This document shows positions 12,901 to 23,635 of a DNA stretch of 64,000 bases, one piece after another; within the stretch, counting starts at the first letter, position 1, and every line of letters starts with the position of its first letter. This DNA is from Panopea generosa (taxonomy: Eukaryota; Mollusca; Bivalvia; Adapedonta; Hiatellidae), in contig CM055895.1 in NCBI GenBank assembly GCA_029582155.1, positions 19,269,004 through 19,333,003 of the forward strand, read 5' to 3'. Position numbers and translations under genes: made by a program. Under the pieces are notes generated by a model. It searched no databases. It had not been told where the DNA came from and saw nothing but the letters and a program-made list of their open reading frames with translations.

Positions 12901-13867
12901 GACATATAAGGAATGTCACTGAACATCCATATTTCTTGACATACAAGTTGATGTCACTTAACTTCAGTATTACCTGACATACAAGATAAAGTCACAGAAC
13001 AGCAGTATAACTTGACATACACATTGATGTTACTGAACATACAAGGAATGTCACTTGACATTAATATTACTTGACATACAAGATGATGTTACTGAACATC
13101 AGTATAACATGACATACAATGCAATGTCACTGACTAACAGTATAAATTGACATACAAGGAATGTCACTGAAATTCAGTATTATGTGATGCCAAGGAATGT
13201 CACTGAACTTCAGTATTACATGACACACAAGGAATGTCACTGAACATCAGTATTACTTGACATGCAAGACGATGTCACTGAACATCAGTATTAATTGATG
13301 TACAAGGCAATAGCACTGAACATTAGTATTACCTGACACACAAGGCAGTGTCACTTGACATGATTTTTTACATAATAGAAAAAGTTACTGAACAAACAGA
13401 CGTCTCTGGACACCAGTGGCAATGTCACTGAATGTCTTCATTACTTGACATACATGACAATGTCACTGAATGTCAGCATTACTTAATATACAGGACAGTG
13501 TCACTGAATGTCGGCATTACTTGATATTCAAATCAATTTCAATGAACTTTAATGATACGAGATATTTACAGTTTGCTTTGACAGAATTATCGACAGAACA
13601 GTGACAGTGTTAGCCAACATTTCTTAGTTGCATTTACAGGTAATTGGTATGTTTGGAGAAGCCTAACAAGGCATATACTGTCTTACAAGTGACCTAGGAT
13701 ATTTTAGCTTAGCTTGACTAATTTATTCTGCATGTGGCATGTATACATTATGTTTCAGTTGCTGGCTAGGGTGCTGTTTGATTCCCTTCTGTATGGACGC
13801 ATGCAAGGATGTGGTACATCAGTGCCCCAACTGCCACCAGCAAGTCGGACGCTACAACCGCATGTAA
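3771..13867 (+). CDS. LITAF-domain protein, gene A (3' two coding exons; start exon not found)
   Basis: Join 3771-3981 and 13759-13867. The product belongs to the LITAF/SIMPLE family: small cytosolic-face proteins of endosomes and lysosomes held by a zinc-binding domain whose hydrophobic centre inserts into the membrane. Visible parts: a Gln/Pro-rich N-terminal region (AQYNPPPMGMQQQQQ), a HFRESP segment, the first zinc knuckle CQFC, a Trp-containing hydrophobic stretch ending IIAVVG, then CWLGCCLIPFC, the DACKDVVHQCPNC second knuckle, and the end GRYNRM before TAA. All expected cysteines and the HxCPxC motif are present, so the domain looks functional. The first exon starts in phase 1 (two bases complete a codon), so at least one upstream exon with the ATG is missing. 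Gene B, 16 kb downstream, is its tandem paralogue. Confidence 0.88.
5855..6032. mobile_element. TA-flanked palindromic MITE, copy 1
   Basis: It begins cagtcaaacctgtcttaagc and ends with the inverted copy caggtttgactg. The interior repeats the phrase 'ggctgcttaa' in both directions. The same family recurs at 25599, 42634, 45665, 49805 and 57560. Complete copies are flanked by TA, as in Tc1/mariner-type elements. No transposase frame. Confidence 0.85.
6482..7475 (+). mobile_element. Dispersed non-coding element (starts ttagctctactgg, ends gggcctcttgtt)
   Basis: It starts with ttagctctactggccaaagg and a 'ctgtcgtccatcgtctgtcg' run, and ends with 'gagtcagtagagcgtcctca' then gggcctcttgtt. The interior holds two copies of a 'tctgaaaccactgggccaat' module. 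The same start, modules and end recur in the element at 7697-9680. Open frames in it are incidental. I cannot assign it to a named superfamily. Confidence 0.7.
7697..9680 (+). mobile_element. Second copy of the dispersed element, with internal ~635-bp units and a SINE inside
   Basis: It starts at ttagctctatttggccagaa and ends at gggcctcttgtttag. The module 'tctgaaaccactaggcaatt' recurs at about 7773, 8413 and 9044, so roughly 635-bp units are tandemly repeated. Each carries 'aggggtcaggaggggcccaa', 'aagaaccggtatgtcagatt' and a poly-T tract. A SINE interrupts the last unit at 9319-9609. Confidence 0.7.
9319..9609 (-). mobile_element. tRNA-derived SINE with target-site duplication
   Basis: Read on the - strand, the element begins with a tRNA-like head containing an A-box-like TTAGCTCAGTCTGTTACG and a B-box-like GTCGTGAGTTTGAATCC, followed by a non-tRNA body and an ATTG-type tail. 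It is flanked by a direct repeat attgcatagga (ends at 9318 and 9620). The insertion cuts the dispersed element cleanly. Further family members are at 41950-42249 and, 5'-truncated, 20455-20575. Confidence 0.88.
9760..11156. repeat. ~22-bp minisatellite, left part
   Basis: Tandem units of about 19-22 bp built around acatcaagacagtgtata, with 'acataaagacaatacagg' and 'caatgctcatgac' variants. Larger blocks of about 290 bp are themselves repeated (about 10480-10600 against 10850-10940). The unit lacks stop codons, so open frames of up to 331 codons arise on both strands. These are repeat artefacts, not genes. The array continues at 11474 after an insertion. Confidence 0.95.
11157..11473. mobile_element. 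~317-bp insertion with 12-bp target-site duplication inside the minisatellite
   Basis: The block starts with a T run and ends with an A run, and is unrelated to the surrounding repeat. The sequence aaagacaataca occurs immediately before (11145-11156) and after (11474-11485), which is the expected duplication. The interior contains a GC-rich segment around 11380-11425 with ccccgaccc and ggtcgggg able to pair. The A run with target duplication suggests a retroposed sequence; its class is unknown. Confidence 0.7.
11474..11868. repeat. ~22-bp minisatellite, right part
   Basis: Continuation of the acatcaagacagtgtata array after the insertion, with the same variant units, ending near 11868 where a different repeat begins. 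Confidence 0.93.
11869..12610. repeat. ~42-bp minisatellite
   Basis: About 17 diverged units of about 42 bp with the core atttgatagtgttactgg then acatcagtggtacttgacac. Alternate units read acagtttatagtgttac, suggesting a two-unit higher-order pattern. Non-coding. Confidence 0.92.
12611..13545. repeat. ~37-bp diverged minisatellite
   Basis: Degenerate units with the core aatgtcactgaacatcag and tattacttgacatacaag. It shares the 'gacatcag' phrase with the preceding array and is more diverged. It ends about 210 bp before the terminal exon of LITAF gene A. Confidence 0.85.
13759..13867 (+). CDS. LITAF gene A, terminal coding exon
   Basis: The acceptor is tatgtttcag before 13759. The first base completes the Gly codon split by the intron. 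It encodes CWLGCCLIPFC, then MDACKDVVHQCPNC (second zinc knuckle) and GRYNRM, ending in TAA at 13865-13867. It is 109 nt long, identical to the terminal coding exon of gene B. Confidence 0.93.
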
Positions 13868-14599
13868 CCGGGGGTCTGCAAGCCCACAAAAATGTGATCA
13901 ACGTCTCTTTACTGATGATGCTGTCAGTTGAGATCAAAAAGATATTTTTTTTAATTTTTTTTTTTTAAAGAAAACACTTGCAGTAGTAATACATGTGTGG
14001 AATGAAATTTAAAAAATTGGAATGAATCGGTGTACAGATTACAACAGGATGAAATTGTTTTACTTAACATTATAGTTTGTGATAGAACTTTTAATGGAAA
14101 AAATATTTTTACGTGACTTTTTTATTTTGTTCACATTTTTTATTTTAGAAAATGAAAACTTTATTTACGTTGAACTTACAATTTGTGTATCAAGACAGTT
14201 AAATGATTATTAATGTAATATTCGTAGATGTAATTTCTTTTAGCTTTATATTTATCCCTGTTCGTTTGACAATTACTTTTCTTTATGTGTTTGTAAATGT
14301 ATGCTTCCTTGTTATAATTTTATAATAAGACTTTTAATACATACCTCATTTTACAAAGATCTGACATATTTAGAAGTTAAAAATTCCTAAAAAGTGAAAT
14401 GTCAATATCATGTATATTTTTTAAGAAACATTTTATTAACCAATTTTATTGATTTCATTTTGAATTAAAAAAAAAAATCATGTTTATTTATTTAAAACCT
14501 ACTCACAAAGTGGGTCTATATTTTCCTGTGTCACAATATCATTTAGTTGGAAAAAACATTTTTTAAGTTATTATTTAACTTTATATGCAGATTTAGTTA

Positions 14600-14780
14600 C
14601 CGAAATATTTTTTTTTATATTATATCATTCTCCACAAGTTTGTTGTCGTAGAGAGACCAAAATTTTTTTTTTAATATTACCGGTATATCAATCGCCACAA
14701 GTTTGTTGTGGTAGAGAGACCAAAAAAATTTTTTTGATATTATATCAGATCTTCACAAGTTTACTGCTGTAGATGAGAAC
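14600..14780. repeat. Three ~70-bp diverged tandem units in the 3' UTR
   Basis: Three units share 'cacaagtttgttg' and 'gtagagagacc', with T-rich or A-rich stretches between them. Confidence 0.6.
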
Positions 14781-14945
14781 TTTGACATTTCATGTGCCTT
14801 TTATGTTAAAATCTTAGGTAATGACAACCACGATTATGCAATCTTCATATCATTGAGCTGTTAAAATATCTTGTATGATTTCGTAATAATTTTAAAATAT
14901 TCTGTCTTCATTTATTTTGAACATATATATTCTATCTTTTAACTG

Positions 14946-14951
14946 AATAAA
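14946..14951 (+). terminator. Polyadenylation signal AATAAA, LITAF gene A
   Basis: First AATAAA after the stop codon, with a GT/T-rich downstream element 15-40 bp further on. The position gives a plausible 3' end. Confidence 0.5.
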
Positions 14952-15342
14952 GTTTCTATCTGTTAGTGACTGTAAATTGTTTTGTTATTTACCATGATAG
15001 TACTAATGATATACTAGTATTTCTGTGACTTTGCTTTTCTGACACATACATCAGGTTCTTTGTGTATGAGACTGGCAGGAGTTTGGTCACACAGCTGGTC
15101 ACAAGGTTATAAAACTATTTCATACTTGTCTCAAAATTCATACTCTAAACACAATTTTCAGGTATCGTATAAAAACACAGTACAAAGCACCAATATTTGA
15201 CTTGACCTCGAATTTGGAAGTATTAATGCCAGATTTGAGGTAGAAAGTTACAGGTTACTTTGTTATGAAACAAACTGTTTTTTAGTCGAGCACAAAATCT
15301 TGATTTGAGCATGGAACAAAGTTTTAACCTGGAATCAAGATC

Positions 15343-16510
15343 TTTGTGGCGGAATGTTCTAGTTTGCAGCAGGTCCTTTGTGGCCAAATGTTCTATATCG
15401 CAGCAGGTCCTTTGTGGCAAAATGTTCTGTATTACAGCAGGTCCTTTGTGGTTGAATGTTCTGTATTACAGCAGGTCCTTTGTGGCCAAATGTTCTACCT
15501 CACAGCAGGTCCATTGTGGCTAAATGTTCTAAATTACAGCAAGTCCTTTGTGGTTAAATGTTCTGTATTACAGCAGGTCCTTTGTGGCCAAATGTTCTGT
15601 ATTACAGCAGGTCCTTTGTGGTTGTATGTTCTGTATAATAGCAGGTCCTCTTTGTGGTTGAATGTTCTGTATTACAGCAGGTCCTTTGTAGTTTGGATCT
15701 AAAATATCATCTGGCAGGAATTGTCTATCTTTCAGCAGGTCATTCGTGGCTGAATGGTCTGTATTACAGCAGGTCCTTTGTGGCCAAATGTTCTACCTCA
15801 CAGCAGGTACTTTGTGGCCAAATGTTCTATATTACAGCAGGTCCTTTGTGGTTGAATGTTCTATATTACAGCAGGTCCTTTATGGCCGAATGTTGTCACA
15901 GCAAGTCCTTTGTGGCTAAATGAATGTTTTCTGTCACAGCAGGTTCTTATTCGCCGAATATTCTATATTACAGCAGGTCCTTTGTGGCCAAATGTTCTAT
16001 ACTGTAGCAGATCCTTTGTGGTTGAATGTTCTATCTCACAGCAAGTCCTTTGTTGCCAAATGTTCTTTCTTACAGCAGGTCTTTGTTGCCAAATGTTCTT
16101 TCTTACAGCAGGTCATTTGTTGCCAAATGTTCTGTCTCCCAGCAGGTCTTTTGTGGTCAGATGTTCTACCTCACAGCAGGTCTTTTGTAGTCAAATGTTC
16201 CATATCACAGCAGGTCCTTTGTGGCTGGGCTGTTCTCAGATATCATCTGGCAGTAGTTACCTATCTCACAGCAAGTCCTTCGTTGCCAAATGTTCCATCT
16301 CACAGCAGATACTTTGTGGCCGAATGTTCTATATAACAGCAAAGTTTTTGTTGCCAAATGTTCTATACATCAGCAGATCCTTTGTTGCCAAATGTTCTAT
16401 ATTACAGCAGATCCTTTGTGGCTGATTGTTCCATATTACAGCAGGTCCTTTGTGGCTGGGCTATTCTAAGATATCATCTGGCAGTAGCTACCTATCTCGC
16501 ATCTGGTGCA
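15343..16510. repeat. 34-bp minisatellite
   Basis: About 33 units with a regular 34-bp spacing early in the array (15367, 15401, 15435) and the core cagcaggtcctttgtggcc aaatgttct. Stop-free runs of up to 189 codons arise from the repeat and shift frame repeatedly, so they are not a gene. Two units carry the longer 'gatatcatctggcag' variant near 15705, 16239 and 16471. Confidence 0.95.
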
Positions 16511-17124
16511 TTTGGCTGACAGTTTCCGAGACATATGAAGTGAATATTTCCTCTTGTGATGCCTTGATTAATTATGAAAATGGGCCCAAAACCACACAAG
16601 CTGTATTGGTACTAGCCTGTAATTATTCTGTATTTATTGGTATATGATAAAAAAGTATATTGATGCAGTTTCACACACATAAGAAACATTGAGTGAAATG
16701 AATGATGACGTATCGAATACTTAAAACAGATGTGGAGACTGAATTCTTACCTAATCAATGATCTTACAAATAAATGATGTTGCACACAATCAAACATCTG
16801 AAATAATCAGACTTGTATTTTAAAAATACTAAATTACAACAAAACCTCTATTCAGTAACATCATTGATTAATACAATGATTTGGTATAAATGTTACAAAT
16901 CCTTCCATTATTCATAAAACAAGCTGTTACTATATTGAAATAAGATAGTTTGATGAAAGTAAAGCTTTTTAAAAGACATCAGTTACTTGTTAAGGAACAT
17001 ACTAAATATTTAGAAATTAGCCAAATGTCAATATGACAAATCTTATTACCCGTACAATGCAATAAATCACTGCCTATGGTATTGATATAGTTGTCATAAG
17101 TGAAATTCAATCTGGTAAATTAGG
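16511..17124. other. Unannotated AT-rich stretch
   Basis: I see no gene, RNA or clear repeat here. Confidence 0.5.
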
Positions 17125-17228
17125 TTAGTGTCAAGTGTTGTACAGACCAGAGTAGTTATGGTGAGGGTCAAGTGTGGTACAGACCAGAGTAGTTATGGTG
17201 AGGTTCAAGTGTGGTACAGACCAGAGTA
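17125..17228. repeat. 37-bp minisatellite, left fragment
   Basis: Three units of 37 bp with the core ggtcaagtgtggtacagacc then agagtagttatggtgag, cut by the element at 17229 and resuming at 18035. Confidence 0.93.
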
Positions 17229-18034
17229 CCGTATATCTTCGGCCATAAGTCAAATTTTTCAGACTCCAAAATCACTCTCTGAATCCCTACTCGACTTATG
17301 GCCCCGTCCTAGTCCCGAGTGATGATTTTTTTTACCAACGGTCAGCTCCTACTGAAGTTTTGAACGTCGAATTTCAGTTTCAGCAACAGTCTATATGAAC
17401 AATGACACCAAAGTGCAGAATTGAATTACACTCTTGTCAATCAACTATGCATCTCGCAAACACAAAGGATGATTACGTCATACGTGGAAAGTTACTTTGT
17501 TCATGGAAAACTCTGATTGACAGTTGAAAAAAATGATCGGTTTCAATTAGACGCTTGATGTTTTAACTCTATGCAAGGGAAACCTTGATCTTGGTCAGCG
17601 GAACGATTGCGTTGCCTAGCAACCTATACGATGTTGGCACGGGGTGTAAACATATATGCCGAAAGTTGCCTTGGGATATTTGGGTCAGAAGTAACCGATT
17701 ATTGCAATTTGCATTCCCACATATGTGGTGACACTTATCCACGGATTACAGAATATACCAAATATTCAACAGAAGACTGCATTTGTTTGTCGGCTGCATA
17801 TTTGCCGTTGATTCGATAACGGTACATGAACGTATACTGGCGTAAGGTCAGTTGCGAGTGCAGGCAATCGCTACTGTAGGAATTTTAATATTTAGGTGAC
17901 CCAAATCTCACCCACTTCCTTTTCGAAAATTCTGGGTCGACTTAAGGAAGGGTCAATGCAAAAAACTGAGATCTGAAGGTCAAAAAGTCCCCTCGACTTA
18001 TGGCCCGACTCGCCTTATGGCCGACGATATACGG
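17229..18034. mobile_element. 806-bp TA-flanked DNA transposon relic inside the minisatellite
   Basis: The terminal inverted repeats match at 21 of 23 positions: the left end begins ccgtatatcttcggccataa, and the right end read on the - strand begins ccgtatatcgtcggccataa. The minisatellite phrase agagTAgttatgg is split exactly at TA, which is present on both sides, so the target is TA as in Tc1/mariner-type elements. Inside, 'cgacttatggcc' near each end is inverted relative to the terminal 'ggccataagtc', giving subterminal hairpins. The longest open frame (17607-17819, 70 codons) shows no transposase motif I recognise, so it is probably non-autonomous. Confidence 0.85.
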
Positions 18035-19310
18035 TAGTTATGGTGCAGTTCAAGTGTGGTACAGACCAGAGTAGTTATGGTGCAGTTCAAGTGTGGTACA
18101 GACCAGAGTAGTTATTGTGAGGGTCAAGTGTGGTACAGACCAGAGTAGTTATAGTGAGGGTCAAGTGTGGTACAGACCAGAGTAGTTATAGTGAGGGTCA
18201 AGTGTGGTACAGACCAGGATAGTTATGGTGAGGGTCAAGTGTGGTGCAAACCAGAGAATGTATGGTGAGTGTCAAGTATGGAACTGACCAGAGTATGTAT
18301 GGTGAGGGTCAAGTGTGGTACAGACTGGAGTAGTTAGGAGAGGGTCAAGTGTGGTACAGACCAGAGTAGTTATGGTAAGGGTCAAGTGTGGTACAGATCA
18401 GAGTAGATAATTATGGTGAAGATCAAGTGTGGTGAAGACCATGGTAGTTATGGTGAAGATCAAGTGTGGCACAGTTAAGAGTAGTTATGGTGCGGGTCAA
18501 GTGGTACAGACCAGAGCAGATATGGTGAGTTCAATTGTGGTACCGATCAGGGTAGTTGTAGTGAGGGTCAAGTGTGGTACAGACTATTTAGTTTTAGTGA
18601 GGGTCACTTGTGGTACAGATCTAGTAAGTTGTAGTGAAGGTCAAGTGTGGTGTAGACCGAGCTTGTTGGAACGAGGGTCAATTGTGGTACAGACCTATTT
18701 AGTTTTAGTGAGGGCCAAGTGTGGTACAGACCTAGTTAGTTGTAGTGAGGGTCAAGTGTGGTACAGATCTATTTAGTTTTAATTGGGGTCAAGAGGGATA
18801 CAGACAGTTCGTTGTGGTGAGGATCAAGTTTGGTACAGACCAAGTTAGTTGTAGTTAGGGTCAAGTGTGGTACAGACCTAGTTTTATTTAGGGCCAAGTG
18901 TGGTACAGACCAATGTAATTGTAGTGAGGGCCAAGTGTGGTACAAACCGAGATAGTTGTAATGAGGGTCAAGTGTGGTACAGATTGAGTTGTGGTGAGGG
19001 TCAAGTGTGGTACAGACCAAGTTAGTTGTAGTGAGGGTCAAGTGTGGTACAGACCGAGTTAGTTGTAGTGACCGTCGAGCATGGTACAGACTTGGATAGT
19101 TATAGTGAGGATCAAGTGTGGTTCAAACCAAGTTAGTTTTAGTGAAGAGTCAAGTGTGGTACAGACTTAGATAGTTATAGTGAGGATCAAGTGTCGTACA
19201 AACCAAGTTAGTTTTAGTGAGTGTCAAGTGTGGTACAGACTTAGATAGTTATAGTGAGGATCAAGTGTCGTACAAATCGAGTCTGTCATGGTGAGGTTCA
19301 AGTGTATTAT
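18035..19310. repeat. 37-bp minisatellite, right part
   Basis: More than 30 units of the ggtcaagtgtggtacagacc repeat. Units become more diverged to the right (tagttttagtgag, tagttgtagtgag variants). Open frames on either strand come from the repeat. Confidence 0.94.
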
Positions 19311-19682
19311 TGTTACGTACAAAAGCATTTTTCACTCGTAGCACAACTTAAAAATAAACTAATTTAATTGAGACATCTTTCGAAAAAAAAATTCATACAC
19401 TTTTTCTGAATTTGTTAAATAAATGAAGGTATTTAAATCAGAAAACTGGCAGAATCTCTAGTTACATTCAACCCTACTCAATAATTAATGTCGAACTTCA
19501 TTGTATTGCAGTGGAAAATAAACATTACTTCACGATAAATCTCCTGTTGTTCATAGTTGATTTGCTGATCATGTTGAGTTTACCAAGTCTATAACTTGCT
19601 ACTCATTTTTATACACCTGCTTTTTGTTAGACTCGATAACACACATATAGTTATAACCACTGGAAATTTTACATTTGCTTAT
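19311..19682. other. Unannotated stretch
   Basis: No feature recognised. AT-rich spacer between the minisatellite and the dispersed repeat. Confidence 0.5.
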
Positions 19683-20194
19683 AGCTGGCCTGAGCAAAGC
19701 TCATGAGCTATATTGATAGCCCTGTGTCCGTCTTCTGCCCGTCTTACACAGTAACATTACAACCATAATATCTCGGACAAGTATTGACCCATGTAAAGCA
19801 AATAATTGATTTCAGAATTATGGCCCTTGAGTTGCAAAAACTTGCATTATTTGACCTTGTGTACATTCTTTTACCCATATTTTTGTGCTTCCTTCAGGGC
19901 AAGTATCTAGCTGCTGCTTTGACCATCTGCCAGTGTGTGCGTTCCTGCGGCCGGAACATAACTAATAAAAAAATACAATGAGTGTATTTGCAAATTTGAA
20001 GAGACAATCACTTTATCTTGAAAAATGACAAAATTATCTGAGTCCACTTGCGGTGAGCTTGACATAGTTGTCACAATGGAGGTTCAGTGTCCGTGTGTCC
20101 ATCAGTCCAATCTTGTCCAGGCTATAACTTCCTCTTACATGGAGGAATTTTGAAATAACAAATCATCTGGATAGAACCTGTTCTAAGCATATGT

Positions 20195-20305
20195 GGATAA
20201 AATGTCTTGCTCACGGACACTACACATAATCGTGGCGGAGGATTGACCCCACGATCCTGGGTCTGATGTGCTACCACTTGGCCATGCGCTCCACACAGTC
20301 CCTAT
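20195..20305 (-). mobile_element. tRNA-like SINE fragment
   Basis: On the - strand the segment reads like a tRNA: a 'GGCCAAGTGGTAGCACATCAG' A-box region (positions about 20286-20266) and a 'GGATCGTGGGGTCAATCC' B-box region. It is followed by a short body. A degraded tRNA-derived element is more likely than a working tRNA. Confidence 0.5.
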
Positions 20306-20454
20306 GAGTAGGGCTTTGTTTTTTTACATAGGAATACTATGGGAACACAGATAACTCTCAAACAGGCAAAATCAGGTGGGCAGCTTTGGAATATTTGAGC
20401 TGCTTGTTTTTAAGTTATTTTTGCTTGTCAGAAGCATATCTTCAAAGGTATGTA

Positions 20455-20575
20455 GTTACTTGCGGAGATGGGGTGTGCTCGAGTACTGGTTAATCTCAGG
20501 AAACAGTGGTTGGGTTAACTGATGGTCTGTTAGCTTTTGATGGCATAAAAATTACGCTAAATATTCAATCAATCG
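20455..20575 (+). mobile_element. 5'-truncated SINE with 10-bp target duplication
   Basis: The sequence matches the body and tail of the SINE at 9319-9609 (shared 'gtgctcgagtactggttaat', 'gatggcataa', tail 'attcaatcaatcg') but lacks the tRNA head. It is flanked by aaggtatgta at 20445-20454 and 20576-20585, so it inserted in truncated form. Confidence 0.8.
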
Positions 20576-22035
20576 AAGGTATGTAAGGAAATCCAACAAA
20601 ACATGGAACATGGATAGAGGAAAAAGTGTGTAGAGCAAAACAACCATCGTTTATAATAACAGACTTTTCTATCCTTTGTTATTTCATTTTTTGTTTTGCT
20701 CATGAGGATTTTTCTGATTACCTGTTGTCCATCCGTCTGTGACATTTTTGTTGTGTGCACTCTACCACCCACATTTTTCATTGGATTTTCACTTAACTTA
20801 TTTAGTAGCTATATAACCATAATATCTTGGACAATTTCTTGACCTGACCAAATCAGGTTATAAAATTGTCAGAGTTATGGCCCTTGAACATTAAAAAGTG
20901 CACTATTTGATCGTGTGTGCACTTTAGCACCCACATGTTTCATTTGATCCTCACCAAACTTGCCCAGTAGTTATATAATCATAATATCTCGGACAAGTTC
21001 TTGAACTGGCCAAATCAGAATAATCATGTCCTAGTTAATAGCCTTGAAACATTAAAAACTTTGACTGTGCACTCTAGCACCTGCATTTTCCATTTGATCC
21101 TCACCAAACTTGCACACTAGTTATATAATCATACTATCTCGGACATGTTCTTGAACTGGCCAATTCGGATTAATAATGTCAGAGTAATGGTCCTTGAATT
21201 GTCAAAAATTGCATTATTTGAACTTGTGTGCTCTATAACACCAGCAGTTTTCATTTGATTTTCAGTTGTTATATACATGTAACCATAATATCTTGGAAAA
21301 GTTCTTGAACTAGCCATTTTGGGTAATTAATGTCAGAGTTATGGCCCTTGAATCATCCAAAATTGCGTTATTTTACCTTTTGTACATTCTAGTTCTCACA
21401 GCTTTCACTTGATGTCCATCAAACTTACATAGTAGTTGTATAACCATAATATCTTGGACAAGTTCTTGAACTGGTTAAATCTGATAACTATTGTCACAGA
21501 TATGGTCTTTGAATCATCAAAAATGAGTTATCTGATGTGTGCACCGTCTAGTACTTGCAGTTTTTACGTGATCCTCATTAAACTAACCCAGTATATATAT
21601 AACTATAATATCTAGGACAAGATTTTGAACAGGCCATATTGGATAATTGAGTGTTGGAGTTACTGCCCTTGAATTGTCAAATATTTTTTTATTTGACCTT
21701 GTGTACACCTAGCACTTGCAGTCTTCATTTAATCTTTGACAGACTTGCACAGTATTATGTATCCATCAGTTTTGAACTGGCCATCTGATAAATATTGTCA
21801 GAGCCCTTGAATTGTCAAAAATTGTGTGTATTTGAGTGCACAGTTGTTATGTAACCATAATATTTTGGACAAGTTCTTGAACTGGCCAAATTGGGTAATT
21901 AATGTCGTGTGTTACGGTCCTTGAATCAACAAAAATTGCATTATATGAATTTATGTTTACTCTAGCACTTGCAAAAATTGTCTCCTCTGCCGCAGGTGAG
22001 TGATTAAGGGCCATATTGGCCCTCTTGTTTTATGC

Positions 22036-23570
22036 TTGCCCGGAGCATAGCTTCAAAAATATATTTTATATCAAGGGCATAGACACAATGTGATATTGGT
22101 GTGTCTAAATTTTTTACAAAACTTGTGCCTTCATTGGCCAAATTTAAAATAATTATTAAACAAGAAAACGTTATTGGCGAAGCATACAAAATAAATGTAA
22201 AAAGGTTTGTAAATAAGGTAAGAAATGTAGGAAATTATTGATGTGCATTAATTATTGGTACGGCATTGCCTCATCGTGTTTATGCCCAATGTATATAGCT
22301 TAAATATTAATTATAATTGACCCAACGTTTAGCCACCAGTGTAAGTCTATAAATCATTACCCGGTGATGGTGTTGATTGAGTCGTCTGCTAGTGGCTTGT
22401 ATAAAAATATGACAAAACTCTCAAGAAATATGGTGGTCATTTGTTTATAAAAGTAAATATGATGTAAACTTATTAACACCAAACAAATTCACACAAAGCT
22501 ACCGAAATGAAAATTCTGGTAAAATAATCGCCCCAAAGACAATCTGGAAGTAAAAATAATTACAGAGGGAGATAACAGACTCCGCTTCCCTTACCTGATG
22601 CATGTTTTCACTCTCAACACTATTGGACACTTGAAAGGTGGATACCTCAAAGGTCAAGGTCAAACTTGAACATAAAAAAATAAAATATAAAAAGGCCCTT
22701 TAGGCTATAATAAATTAATTGCTAGATTATCATCCATCCCCAACCCTCACCCCCTAATTTTCATGCCACCCTGACCCTTTTTTTTTTTTATAAAAAAAAA
22801 ATGTTTTAAAAAAAAAAAACATCAAAAGTTATAAAAATAAAAATAAATAATAAAATCCTCCCGCCCTCCCTGTTTTTAAGAAAAATTTGGTTGATAATTT
22901 AGCAATTAATTTATAATGGCCTTATAAAGGAATATAAAAGAAAATGAGCGGATTAGTGGTCCAGTGGTAAAGGCCTTGCACTGCAATCCAAGGGGCCTCA
23001 AGTTGGATCCCCAGCTCCGCCAACTAAGAATATTTATCAGTTTATTTAAGAAGAGAGTTTAACAAAATTAAAGGTCCCATGTATCGGTGCTTAACACCGG
23101 GCATTTAAAAGAATCAGGGACACTACAAAAGGGTCTTCTGTATCGATGCACCATCTTCCAAAAGTTTAAAATTACCGCTACCAGTAGTGACATTAAATAA
23201 AACTATCCTCATCAATAAAGAGGAAATTTTATGAATGACCTCTTGCATGAAAACACAAAATAACTTTATAAAAAGGTTACTTTGTGTCTGTCGCATAACT
23301 CTTATAAGCACGGACATTTTGACAGACAGGAACAACAATGCGACATAAGAGGTTATACATTGAAAATTGATCAGAAAATGTTCAGAACATTGAAAGTTCT
23401 TCAGTCATCAAGGTTATATAAGTTATATAAGCATGTTCATTTCATGTTGTTTTATTAATAATGTTCTAATAATTTGTTGTCTCTTTTTTTTTCAAGCTAA
23501 GAGTAAGCCTGGAATGTTCCTTCCTGTGGGAGTTATCTTTTAGCTTTTGTACCTTTTTTTTCAGCCTAAT
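22036..23570. other. Unannotated stretch with homopolymer tracts
   Basis: No exon seen. The first exon of LITAF gene B should be in this region or left of it but was not recognised. Poly-T and poly-A tracts occur at about 22780-22850. Confidence 0.45.
22945..23030 (+). mobile_element. tRNA-like SINE head
   Basis: The segment has tRNA-like order: 'attagtggtccagtggtaaa' (A-box-like), a middle 'cttgcactgcaatccaag' arm, then 'caagttggatcccc' (B-box-like) and ctccgcca. The anticodon loop does not fold at the normal size by eye, so I call it tRNA-derived and not a functional tRNA. Confidence 0.45.
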
Positions 23571-23616
23571 TCATTCATTCATTCATTCATTCATTTATTC
23601 ATTCATTCATTCATTG
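23571..23616. repeat. ATTC tetranucleotide microsatellite
   Basis: About 11 copies of ATTC with one ATTT interruption, ending about 20 bp before the acceptor of a LITAF gene B exon. Confidence 0.95.
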
Positions 23617-23635
23617 TTAATTTACTTGACTACAG

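Larger units (their letters stand above)
3982..13758 (+). other. 9.8-kb intron of LITAF gene A, repeat-filled
   Basis: The GT-AG intron splits the LITAF domain between its two zinc knuckles. It holds a TA-flanked MITE, two long dispersed elements, a tRNA-derived SINE, three minisatellite arrays and a retro-insertion-like block, annotated separately. The long open frames in the minisatellites are not exons. 3982-5854 and 6033-6480 are AT-rich with no recognisable feature. Confidence 0.85.
13868..14975 (+). other. Probable 3' UTR of LITAF gene A
   Basis: AT-rich non-coding sequence after the stop. The first canonical AATAAA is at 14946-14951, followed by a T/G-rich segment at about 14966-14990. 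This gives a 3' UTR of about 1.1 kb. Inferred from signals only. Confidence 0.55.
19683..22035 (+). mobile_element. Large dispersed repeat with ~150-170-bp internal units
   Basis: It begins ctggcctgagcaaagctcat and ends near ggccctcttgtttta. Internal units recur roughly every 150-170 bp with the phrases 'ataaccataatatctcggac', 'aagttcttgaactggccaaa' and 'gtcagagttatggcccttga'. The same units recur at 24836-25590. It is interrupted by tRNA-like and SINE fragments at about 20195-20300 and 20455-20575. Non-coding; class unknown. Confidence 0.7.

Noticed and set aside
15305-16425. Overlapping 118-189-codon open frames (+)
   Set aside because: Produced by the 34-bp repeat, whose length is not a multiple of three, so the same peptide appears in all frames.
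17607-17819. Transposase remnant inside the 806-bp element
   Set aside because: 70 codons with no DDE/D motif or helix-turn-helix that I can recognise.
18429-19041. Open frames on both strands that look like Val/Gly- or Thr/Leu-rich proteins
   Set aside because: They lie inside the 37-bp minisatellite.
22945-23030. Functional tRNA gene
   Set aside because: A and B boxes are visible but the anticodon arm does not pair at normal dimensions; a SINE head is more likely. The same reasoning applies to 9540-9609, 27340, 46010 and 61319.
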